Below, one piece after another: positions 1 to 7,731 of a stretch of 64,000 bases of DNA. A model generated the notes under the pieces. The model saw only the letters and a program-made list of their open reading frames with translations, ran no database searches and was not told the origin of the DNA. Location: the NCBI GenBank assembly GCA_014859375.1, contig JACUUH010000001.1, positions 124,001-188,000 of the forward strand. The letters are read 5' to 3'. Made by a program: the position numbers and the translations under genes. Every line of letters starts with the position of its first letter. Position 1 is the stretch's first letter. The stretch is from Gammaproteobacteria bacterium (lineage in GTDB: Bacteria; Pseudomonadota; Gammaproteobacteria; Nitrosococcales; Methylophagaceae).

Positions 1-141
1 AGTTTTAGTGACAGTACTCCTTTTTAATATCCCTCTATTACTGGGGTGACTCATTTTTTTAAAGCCTCATTCTTTATTAAGCATTATTAAGATAGCCCTA
101 ATGTTATTTTTTTGTTTTTAATACATAAAATTCGGTATAAG

Positions 142-163
142 ACTGTAGGTCAATACCTACAGT
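142..163. terminator. stem-loop terminator after the helicase gene
   Basis: Nine-base-pair stem (ACTGTAGGT / ACCTACAGT) with a four-base loop, just past the 3' end of the minus-strand helicase gene. In the minus direction the stem is followed by CTTATACC, a form of the tail seen after many stem-loops here; in the plus direction by CTATTTTTT. The rest of 1-186 is AT-rich and shows no gene. Confidence 0.7.
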
Positions 164-186
164 CTATTTTTTGTTGTAGTAACTTT

Positions 187-1722
187 TTAAAGATCAAACC
201 ATTCTTTAGCTTCACCTGATTCAGCTACCGATGTACCACCCACACTTTTAAGACTTGTATCTTCACCATTAATATCGTCTCTAATACCACCGACGTCATT
301 AAACGGCATAACAAAATACAAATCTTCATTCTTAGTGATGGTAGGTTTACGATGTTTACCACGTTGAACTGTTAGATATGATCCACGTCCTTTTATCTTT
401 TCAATGTGAATATAGATTTCAAGATCCACTTCTTGGTCAATCTGCCGAGAACCTTCATAGTAACCTTTGTTAGCTATTTCTTGAACGAAGTTCTCTACAC
501 CCTGTCTAACTAAACCTTTGGCTTCGGTAGATAACTGGTGAGGTGTAACGAAAGTTATTCCTCTAGTAGCACAGTAGTTTCTAGTTCTTCTAAATAACTC
601 ACGGATCTCTGTACCAGTAGGGCCTGACCTATCCAATCCTTTCTTATCAACCATGGACAAGTAATCTATTACCAAGGCATGTATCTCATACCCGTCGGCT
701 TCATACTTCATGAGGATGTCTAAAAGATCATAGATATTACATAAACCCGGATCAAGACGAATCATTTCTATTTCGTAACCATTAACTCTCATTTTTTCGA
801 TCACGTACTTAGAAGCTTCATCCACATCCACAGTAGTTAGATCACAAGGTTCATTGGTTTCATTTTCTTTTAGGTTAGCGTATAACCACATTAAGTTTGA
901 CTTAACTTCATTCTCTAAAGAAATATGTAACAGCAATGGCTTCTTTGTAGAATCAAACATATAAGGTTTGTTATACAAAGCAAAGTGTTTAAATAGATTT
1001 AGGGTAAATCCAGTTTTAAAGTTGTGCTGCAATGCAGGTACTACTACTTCTTCACCTCGACGGAAACCATTTGCTTCACCAAGCATTCTATTAAGAGCTT
1101 TCCAACCAGTTGTTAAAGCACCTTCGATAGACATCTCTTCCTTAGATTTCTTTAAGAGATCTGTCATCTTATCACTTTCTTTAAAGTTAACACTATCAAC
1201 CACAGATGGATGCTTACCATTACCAGCATCGTGTGTAAACTTCTCTAGTTGCCCGTATACGTCTCTAACGTAATTCTTAAGGTCAACCTCACCTGTATTG
1301 AAATTAGCTTGCTGATAAGCCTTTGTGATGATGCTTTTGATTACTTGACTATCCAAATAATCTTTAAGAGATTTTCTATAACTAAGGATTGTACTCTTTA
1401 AAGCATCTTCCTCACCAATTGGTTGAATACTATCAACAACCGCATTGTATAGATAAGTGTCATCTTTTGTATTGACTCTTAGTCTTTGTAAGAGCTGTGT
1501 TTTATCGCACACGCCTTCTTTACATTGTGAGATCATCCACTTCAATGTGGCTCGTAGTCCTACAATAACTTCTCTGCCAGTTTGGACTTCCATGCTAGTC
1601 TCTGGTAGTTTGATAGAACTAACAACTTCATTGCAAAGATCTGCAGAGTCATTATTTTGACCCAATTCGGATTCGCGATAGAGAAGGGTTATGCATTTAA
1701 CTAAAAGTAATTTCGAATCCAT
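187..1722 (-). CDS. DnaB-like replicative helicase (RecA-fold ATPase)
   Basis: Probable replicative DNA helicase, which would unwind the fork as a ring using ATP. After a ~200-residue N-terminal region, residues 206-240 follow the DnaB layout: GWKALNRML, then FRRGEEVVV, then a P-loop position reading PALQHNFKTG. This is not a canonical GxxxxGKT but keeps the Lys-Thr. Walker B is ALVIDYLSMV (about 349-358), close to the DnaB IDYLQL signature, followed by the helix and a TPHQLS segment that matches DnaB SQLNR. The gene starts at ATG with AAAGGA upstream and diverges from the gene at 1777 across 54 bases. The odd P-loop is shared in style with the ATPase at 58792 (NTFKST). The alternative is a RecA-like recombination ATPase. 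The family is well supported; the exact role is inferred. Confidence 0.7.
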   Translation of the reverse strand: MDSKLLLVKCITLLYRESELGQNNDSADLCNEVVSSIKLPETSMEVQTGREVIVGLRATLKWMISQCKEGVCDKTQLLQRLRVNTKDDTYLYNAVVDSIQPIGEEDALKSTILSYRKSLKDYLDSQVIKSIITKAYQQANFNTGEVDLKNYVRDVYGQLEKFTHDAGNGKHPSVVDSVNFKESDKMTDLLKKSKEEMSIEGALTTGWKALNRMLGEANGFRRGEEVVVPALQHNFKTGFTLNLFKHFALYNKPYMFDSTKKPLLLHISLENEVKSNLMWLYANLKENETNEPCDLTTVDVDEASKYVIEKMRVNGYEIEMIRLDPGLCNIYDLLDILMKYEADGYEIHALVIDYLSMVDKKGLDRSGPTGTEIRELFRRTRNYCATRGITFVTPHQLSTEAKGLVRQGVENFVQEIANKGYYEGSRQIDQEVDLEIYIHIEKIKGRGSYLTVQRGKHRKPTITKNEDLYFVMPFNDVGGIRDDINGEDTSLKSVGGTSVAESGEAKEWFDL

Positions 1723-1776
1723 GGTTAATCTAATCCTTTAATTCGTTTATTTGTTATATATAAAAAGGAGAGCGAA

Positions 1777-2394
1777 TTGTTAAACGTTGTAATATTACCT
1801 GAAAGGGTTCTAGACGCATTTGAAGATGCTAATTTAAACATCTGTGATGTCGTCGACCCAGAAAAAATTTATGCTACATTATCTAAGGACGAAGTAGGGT
1901 TTTACCGTTTCATAAATGTCAGACCCAAAATGGCTTTCCCTAAAGGATGTTCGATAGGGGAGTTACTGAATACTGGTACTATCCCACCAAAAGTCGGTAG
2001 TAGCGTGTCCCACTTCTATAAAACTGTTGATGCATACCAAGTAGATAACGAGTTAGAAGATACTTTCTGGTCATATCAGATCTATTTTGAAGATAACAGA
2101 GAAAAGGAACAATTAAGTAGTACTGTAGCTTATTTGTTTACACACTTAATGGATAAAGAAGATTTATTATCCATAAAGTATGAGGTAAAAACTATAAACC
2201 CAGATACCGTAGTTATTATCCCTCGACTTAGTAAAAAAATATCTGAGTCAACTAATAATGTTGATGACGATAACATGAAACTGTTAGACTGCGATGAAAT
2301 TTTAGATGAACTTATGATACATTTAAATGGCAGAATGCAGTTTGATGAGCTTGCGAAGTTACCCATCTTCAAAGCTGCTGTAAAACTATTATAA
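1777..2394 (+). CDS. unknown protein, 205 aa
   Basis: Not recognised. The start is TTG at 1777, chosen because AAGGAG sits seven bases upstream and no ATG fits. The product is acidic and soluble, with no membrane segment or signal peptide. It lies alone between the divergent helicase gene and the capsid gene, separated from the latter by 145 bases, so it may be its own unit or the first gene of the capsid unit. Confidence 0.6.
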   Translation: MLNVVILPERVLDAFEDANLNICDVVDPEKIYATLSKDEVGFYRFINVRPKMAFPKGCSIGELLNTGTIPPKVGSSVSHFYKTVDAYQVDNELEDTFWSYQIYFEDNREKEQLSSTVAYLFTHLMDKEDLLSIKYEVKTINPDTVVIIPRLSKKISESTNNVDDDNMKLLDCDEILDELMIHLNGRMQFDELAKLPIFKAAVKLL

Positions 2395-2539
2395 AGCTTA
2401 ATGTGTTTTATAGTAAACATTGTATAGATAAGCGTCTCCTTATCAAACCATGGTAACAATGTACCTTAGGGTATAGAAACAATAAATTAAAAATGTCTTA
2501 ATCCCACTTTAAATAACAAAAAAAGGACTGGAAAGAATT
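2395..2539 (+). promoter_or_regulatory. leader of the major capsid gene
   Basis: 145-base gap before the capsid gene. It holds a small inverted repeat GATAAG/CTTATC at 2427-2444, two near-inverted AACATTGTA / AACAATGTA blocks, and a purine-rich AAAAAAAGGA ribosome-binding region. A strong promoter is expected here because the capsid gene should be highly expressed, but I could not identify a consensus with confidence. Confidence 0.35.
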
Positions 2540-4729
2540 ATGTCTCTTTTAAAAATCAACGGTAAAAAAAATACCACTCCATTAAATGAACTAGTTTTAG
2601 GTATCAGTCAAGCTTTGACTGAGCGTGGTTCTGAGTTGGTAACTGCACAATATTCTGGCCAAGTAGCTTCTTTGGAATCTCTTAGCCCTTCTGAATTAGA
2701 AACAATTAACACTGCGGCTGGTGATATTACTGGCACTATCGAATCTGTTTTTGCTAACCTAGCTGACAACGGTCGTAGCTTAGGTTTTGAAAGCCTTTCT
2801 CCACAACAGTTAGAAGCTGGCGTAATGATTGCCTTGGCATCTAAAGACCCTTCTACCTACGCTAAAGCTGCAATGTCTAATAAGGCACAGCCTGGTCAAG
2901 GTATCAATGTTATTAGCTTTGAAACTTCTGGTTCTGCTGGTAGCTTAGATTATCGTGATGAGCCTTCAATGGAAGCGTTCGACGCACAAGAAATGTCGAA
3001 CATGATCCCTTACTCTATCGCATTTAACGTACAAGCTTCTCGCCAAGATGATTTCGGTGAAGCTTTCTATCCAACTGTTGTTGTATCGCCAGACGTAGGT
3101 GGTATTGACATTAGTGTAAATCGCACTACTGTATTCAATGCTGTTAAACATGCCACTACTGGTAAGACCACTAACTTCGATCAGAAGAACTTGTTGGAAG
3201 CAGTTGTTAACTCTAGCATCCTAGCTGACGAGTCTACTGCATTGGTGCCTTTCGTACAACCTAATGGTGAAAACGAAGATAAGTTCGTTGCAGAAACTGA
3301 TGTTGCTCCTTACACTCGTACTGTTGCTGGTGTTGATATTACTACAGCTCCTTTGAAAATCGGTACTGAAGTTGACCTTTTAGGTATTTCACAGCATCCA
3401 CAGTTAACTGGCGCTGGCGTTATTGATCATACAGACGCTATCGACCCACGCATGTTCGTAAGTAACGTTTACTTGAAAGCAGGTAATGCCACTGACGGTT
3501 TCGACGTTATGAAGTTTAACGTTTCTCGTTTACCACGTAATGCTTTCTTGAAATCTATCGAAGGTGTTGGACGTGAAATGTCATTGAACTTCACTACTGA
3601 AGCTTTGGTATTAAACGCAGAAACCACTAACCTAGACGGTTCACAAGTTGGCGTACTTACAGAAGTTCGTACAAACAACTACAGCGTTCGTTTAAAAGTT
3701 GTTATGAGCGGTACCGCACACGTTGAGTTTGGTAGCGTACAAGTTATGGCTCCACAGGTTACTGTAGTTGGAATCGCCAACGAAGATGGCGAAGCTATCT
3801 CTACTGTAACTGGCGCTGGCGCTTCTATCAAAGCTTCTTTGGAAGGCATGCAAGTTATTGGTTATGAACTAGGTGCTTCACGTACTAACTCTAACCGTCG
3901 TACTCGTGGTCTATTGTTGAACAACAATACTGAAACTGAACGTTTCGCTATTCCATTAGGTGCCCCTATTTCAGCTCCTAGCCCTACCGGTTCTAACCGT
4001 GACGCTAGCGATTTGGAATCTTTGATTACCGCTGCTCGTATCCGTAACTCTAACAATGCTGTTACTACATTGTTGAACTACGGTGATACACTACGTGCAT
4101 TTGTTGAAAACCGTCGCCTAGGTCATGGTTCTACACAAATCGAAGGTATTGGTCGCCACGTTGTTGTTCCGTTCTACGAAGAAGTTAACTTAGACTTAAC
4201 TACAGTAGTTAACTCTACTAAGTCTAAAGAACGTGCTGAAGATATCAGCCATGCATTGATTAACGTTATTCGCGACGTTGTTTATCGCATGTACCGTAAC
4301 TCTGGTTACCAAGCTGCTCTAGATGCATCTTCTGTTGGTTCTAAGAAGCCAACCTTACTTGTAGGTACAGATAGCATCATCCAACGTCATTTGATGGTTG
4401 AAGGTGATACTCGTACTTTCGGTATTGCATTTGAAGATTCTGACATTGTTACTTCTTTCGATGCTCGTATGGATGGTAAAATCGTTCTTACTTTCACTCG
4501 TAAGGGTGGCGCTGGTCAAGCAGACGCTTTAAGCTTTGGTACTCACGCTTGGATGCCAGAACTTGCTACTTCAATGCAAGTAAATCGCGAAGGCGCCATG
4601 TACAAAGAATCAATGGTTCAACCTCGTTCTCGTCACATCAACAACCTACCGGTAATGGCTATCATTAACGTAACTGGTCTGAAAGATGTAATGACTACGA
4701 AAATTAAAACCCCTGCATTAGACGCATAA
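2540..4729 (+). CDS. major capsid protein (phiKZ-like)
   Basis: Probable major head protein that forms the icosahedral shell. The 729-aa length matches jumbo phiKZ-type capsid proteins, which are much longer than T4 gp23 and carry an N-terminal part usually removed by a head protease. The N-terminal ~130 residues look like a propeptide or scaffold segment, rich in short helices with S/T/E. The rest is beta-rich with many short loops, ending PVMAIINVTGL. The codon choice is unlike most neighbours: CGT for Arg, GCT and GTT, and few AGA codons, as expected for a very highly expressed gene. It is followed by a strong stem-loop. The call rests on length, composition, codon use and position in a virion gene cluster, not on an alignment. 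Confidence 0.75.
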   Translation: MSLLKINGKKNTTPLNELVLGISQALTERGSELVTAQYSGQVASLESLSPSELETINTAAGDITGTIESVFANLADNGRSLGFESLSPQQLEAGVMIALASKDPSTYAKAAMSNKAQPGQGINVISFETSGSAGSLDYRDEPSMEAFDAQEMSNMIPYSIAFNVQASRQDDFGEAFYPTVVVSPDVGGIDISVNRTTVFNAVKHATTGKTTNFDQKNLLEAVVNSSILADESTALVPFVQPNGENEDKFVAETDVAPYTRTVAGVDITTAPLKIGTEVDLLGISQHPQLTGAGVIDHTDAIDPRMFVSNVYLKAGNATDGFDVMKFNVSRLPRNAFLKSIEGVGREMSLNFTTEALVLNAETTNLDGSQVGVLTEVRTNNYSVRLKVVMSGTAHVEFGSVQVMAPQVTVVGIANEDGEAISTVTGAGASIKASLEGMQVIGYELGASRTNSNRRTRGLLLNNNTETERFAIPLGAPISAPSPTGSNRDASDLESLITAARIRNSNNAVTTLLNYGDTLRAFVENRRLGHGSTQIEGIGRHVVVPFYEEVNLDLTTVVNSTKSKERAEDISHALINVIRDVVYRMYRNSGYQAALDASSVGSKKPTLLVGTDSIIQRHLMVEGDTRTFGIAFEDSDIVTSFDARMDGKIVLTFTRKGGAGQADALSFGTHAWMPELATSMQVNREGAMYKESMVQPRSRHINNLPVMAIINVTGLKDVMTTKIKTPALDA

Positions 4730-4751
4730 CCATAATTCTTTAAGGTTATAC

Positions 4752-4810
4752 CAGTCCTTGTGGGACTATAGACTCCCCTAAAGCGATAATGTCGCTTTAG
4801 GGGTTTATGC
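4752..4810 (+). terminator. terminator after the capsid gene
   Basis: A weak AGTCC/GGACT hairpin (4752-4766) is followed by a strong 11-bp stem, CCCCTAAAGCG (4775-4785) and CGCTTTAGGGG (4793-4803), with a TTTATGCCC tail. It lies directly downstream of the capsid gene and should set its 3' end. Confidence 0.8.
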
Positions 4811-4889
4811 CCTTAATCAAAATATTTACAATTACATACTATCCTAACGAATGCGCGTAAATAAAAAATCAATTTTAAAGGCCTTTAGG

Positions 4890-6077
4890 ATGGAGAAAAT
4901 AAGATATGTGACAAAGGAGAAACCGGTAACAACCGAAGCCGTTGACGTATCTGCAGCGGAGTATAATAGAGGTATTGGTACAGAACATCGAGTATCAATT
5001 TCTCAAAGCTACTACAACCACGGTAGGACACCTGTTATAGTAGTTGATCGCCACGGGTTAAAATATGTCGTTCCTCCTTGCGGCAACACTAACCTAAACA
5101 AAGTAATAATAAGAGTCAAGATCGAAATAATCGGTGATGTAAATATTAACAGCACAGACTTATTAGATAACAGCTCAATGGGTTCTTCGGTTTTGCTAGA
5201 TGTACTAAGCGCTAATCAAAGACCTTTAAGTTTTACCAATGGCTTTGCAAAAACCTATGAGGTAGATTATGCCTACTCTTTTGAAGAGATCGAGTCTAAA
5301 GGTAATTCAGTTTACCTTAAAAACTTGGATATTGTACTTTCAACGCTGAGTCCTTTTATTGTTCCTTTTCACCCGTACAGTGAAAAGGGATGCAGGTCTT
5401 ATGCCATCAAAGCTAGAGAACATGTTAACACGAATACATCATTGGGGTATAATATCGTCATAGCCGATTCTCAAGGTGTGTTTGGTGAGAAGTTCGTAAA
5501 CATTAATGGGAGAGCATATAAGGTTCCTGTAGATGATAGCGGTGAAATGGCCGATGGAGTATGGTTAATAAGTAGTGGAGAGGCTAAAGGTCACTCAAAC
5601 GTACTTAGACCTATATTCCAAAGATATGACTTCCAAGATGCTGAAAAGGAATTGGGGTTATACAAGAGTGTTGAAGAGGCATTAACCTTAGGGGATTTGA
5701 TTTCAGCTAAAGAAGCTGAGATTAAAGAAGTTAACCATGAAATTAAAAAGCTTGAGGCTGAACTTAAAAAGAGACAACTAGAAACTCAGATAGATCATGC
5801 TAAGATACAGCATGATCTTGATAAAGAAAAGAGGGAGAGAGATCGTGACAAAGAACGTAATGATTGGGAATTGGAAAAGCGCAAAAGAGAGTTGGAAGAT
5901 CGACTTGAAGCTTTAGAACACCAAAGGCGTTTAGAGAGAGATCAAATGAAACATGACTACGATAAGGAGAAACAACGTCGTAGTAATTTCGACAGTATCT
6001 TGAAATTCGCACTTGGTGCAGCAACAACAGTTTTAGGTATATACGCGTTATATCTAAAAATTCACTCTTCCAAATAA
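4890..6077 (+). CDS. membrane-anchored coiled-coil protein, unknown
   Basis: Function unknown. The start at 4890 (MEKIRYVTKEK) is chosen because AAAGG lies eight bases upstream; an ATG at 4851 in the same frame has no ribosome-binding site. Residues ~20-235 are a globular, beta-rich region. Residues ~245-365 are an almost uninterrupted charged coiled coil (KKLEAELKKRQLE, DKEKRERDRDKERND). The C-terminus is a single hydrophobic helix (LKFALGAATTVLGIYALYL) with a short basic end, so the protein is probably a C-tail-anchored membrane protein with its bulk in the cytoplasm. It lies between the capsid gene and the RNA polymerase fragment. A virion component is also possible. Confidence 0.7.
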   Translation: MEKIRYVTKEKPVTTEAVDVSAAEYNRGIGTEHRVSISQSYYNHGRTPVIVVDRHGLKYVVPPCGNTNLNKVIIRVKIEIIGDVNINSTDLLDNSSMGSSVLLDVLSANQRPLSFTNGFAKTYEVDYAYSFEEIESKGNSVYLKNLDIVLSTLSPFIVPFHPYSEKGCRSYAIKAREHVNTNTSLGYNIVIADSQGVFGEKFVNINGRAYKVPVDDSGEMADGVWLISSGEAKGHSNVLRPIFQRYDFQDAEKELGLYKSVEEALTLGDLISAKEAEIKEVNHEIKKLEAELKKRQLETQIDHAKIQHDLDKEKRERDRDKERNDWELEKRKRELEDRLEALEHQRRLERDQMKHDYDKEKQRRSNFDSILKFALGAATTVLGIYALYLKIHSSK

Positions 6078-6098
6078 AAAATAAAAAAGGAACTTTTG

Positions 6099-7724
6099 AT
6101 GGATAAAGTTCTCGCTGATCTGGTTGCTACACAAGTACCCAGTATAAATCCAATTATAGCAGAAGGCCTTGCTACTCACGAAATGAAATTCGTAGAGCAG
6201 TATGTGGATAGAATCTTGAGAAGTGGCCAAGATGATTTCCCTGAAGGTTTAAGATATGTACAGTATAGAAGATTAACTCCCTTAGAAGAATATCTTCGTT
6301 TAACTGATACATCAGGTTCTAAGTCATATTACGATATAGCTAGATCTGATGTGTACATGATAAACTTAGAGTTTGACTTTAAAGGAGAAAAGATTAACAA
6401 GCCGTTATACCTCCCTTATGTAAGGGATGGTGGCGTGATCTCTCTTAGAGGTTCATGCTTTGCTGTAAGTCCGGTACTTTGTGATAAAGGGTTATCTATG
6501 TCGACAGATAGCACCTTTGTTCAGATACCTAAAGCTAAAATGACGTTTAAGAAAATTAGGCAGCATTTCATAGCAGACGGGCAGCGAAGAAGTCCTAACG
6601 TGATTTACTCATGGTTACATAACCGTAATCGTAAAAATAATAAACAGGCAGGCAAGCCATTGGTAACAATGAATACTACGCTTGTTCATTATCTTTTCTG
6701 TAAATATGGGTTGAAGGAAACCTTCTCCATGTTTAATGGTTCTGAAATCAAAGTAGGTTATGAGGACACAATTAACTCTACGGAACTATCGTCTGAATGG
6801 GTTATATGCCAATCCATCGGTAATAAACCCAGAGGCGTGAGATCTAATGCGTACAAAGCTTCTAATATTAGATTAGCTATCAGAGAATGTGATTTTGATC
6901 CTATCACAGAATCAATGATTGCTAGTTTCTTCTATGTAGTTGATCATTTCCCTGAAAGACTTTTACCGGAATACCTAGATGGTAGTAAGTATGAAGTTCG
7001 CCTTTGGCGTATTCTACTTGGACATGCCATAGGTGGTGTTACCGGCGGTGAAGGTTCAATAGCGGAAAGCGTAGATGAACATATGGAATCTTTGGATTCC
7101 TACATAGATGCTAGAGCTAAGCGTGATTTAGCTAACGGTGATATTTACGTTGATAATCTCTATCAGTTACTTTACTACTTAGTGGAACTGTTATCCGGTA
7201 TGACTACAATGTCTACTGATTCTGTATCCACCATGTATAATAAAATCCTAGTGGTTCTTAGATATGTGTTGAATGACATTAACGAAAGTGTCTTTAGACT
7301 TATATTTAGACTACGGAAAACTGCAGGTAAAAAGGAGCTTACGTTCAATGATGTAAATAAAATGATACGATCTCATCTTCCTACGGATGCAGTGTTTAAG
7401 ATGAACGGTGCTCGACATGGTGAAGTAACATCCATCTCTTCTCCTGGCGACAATAAGTTCTTCAAGATAACCTCAAACATTCTACTGCAGACAGATTCTG
7501 GTGGGGGCATTAGAGGCTCTAAATCCACGAAGATTGATAAATCAAAGTTTTTACACGCGTCTATTGCAGAGGTTGGTTCTTTTACCGTACTTCCTAAATC
7601 TGAACCTACAGGTAGATCTAGAATCAATCCTTGGGTGCAATTAAATGAAGATGGTACTATTGAAAGAGATCCTTCTAAAGTAGATATTATCGAACAAACT
7701 CAAGTAATGATCCAGCGCGATTAG
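6099..7724 (+). CDS. phage RNA polymerase beta subunit, N-terminal half
   Basis: Probable N-terminal half of the beta chain of a phage multisubunit RNA polymerase of the phiKZ type. Residues 104-135 (YLPYVRDGGVISLRGS, then VSPVLCDKGLSM) follow beta's MTDxGxFIINGxERVVVSQ...SPGV. The last ~58 residues follow the rifampicin-region block: HASIAEVGSFTVLPKSEPTG aligns with HPTHYGRVCPIETPEGPN, and INPWVQLNEDG with INSLSVYAQTNEYG. The chain ends just after that block, as split phage beta subunits do. The catalytic GDKxxGRHGNKG part is absent and must be encoded elsewhere. The start is ATG at 6099, with AAAAGGA upstream. The alignment is by eye; virion versus non-virion polymerase cannot be told from this. 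Confidence 0.65.
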   Translation: MDKVLADLVATQVPSINPIIAEGLATHEMKFVEQYVDRILRSGQDDFPEGLRYVQYRRLTPLEEYLRLTDTSGSKSYYDIARSDVYMINLEFDFKGEKINKPLYLPYVRDGGVISLRGSCFAVSPVLCDKGLSMSTDSTFVQIPKAKMTFKKIRQHFIADGQRRSPNVIYSWLHNRNRKNNKQAGKPLVTMNTTLVHYLFCKYGLKETFSMFNGSEIKVGYEDTINSTELSSEWVICQSIGNKPRGVRSNAYKASNIRLAIRECDFDPITESMIASFFYVVDHFPERLLPEYLDGSKYEVRLWRILLGHAIGGVTGGEGSIAESVDEHMESLDSYIDARAKRDLANGDIYVDNLYQLLYYLVELLSGMTTMSTDSVSTMYNKILVVLRYVLNDINESVFRLIFRLRKTAGKKELTFNDVNKMIRSHLPTDAVFKMNGARHGEVTSISSPGDNKFFKITSNILLQTDSGGGIRGSKSTKIDKSKFLHASIAEVGSFTVLPKSEPTGRSRINPWVQLNEDGTIERDPSKVDIIEQTQVMIQRD

Positions 7725-7731
7725 GAGGCAA

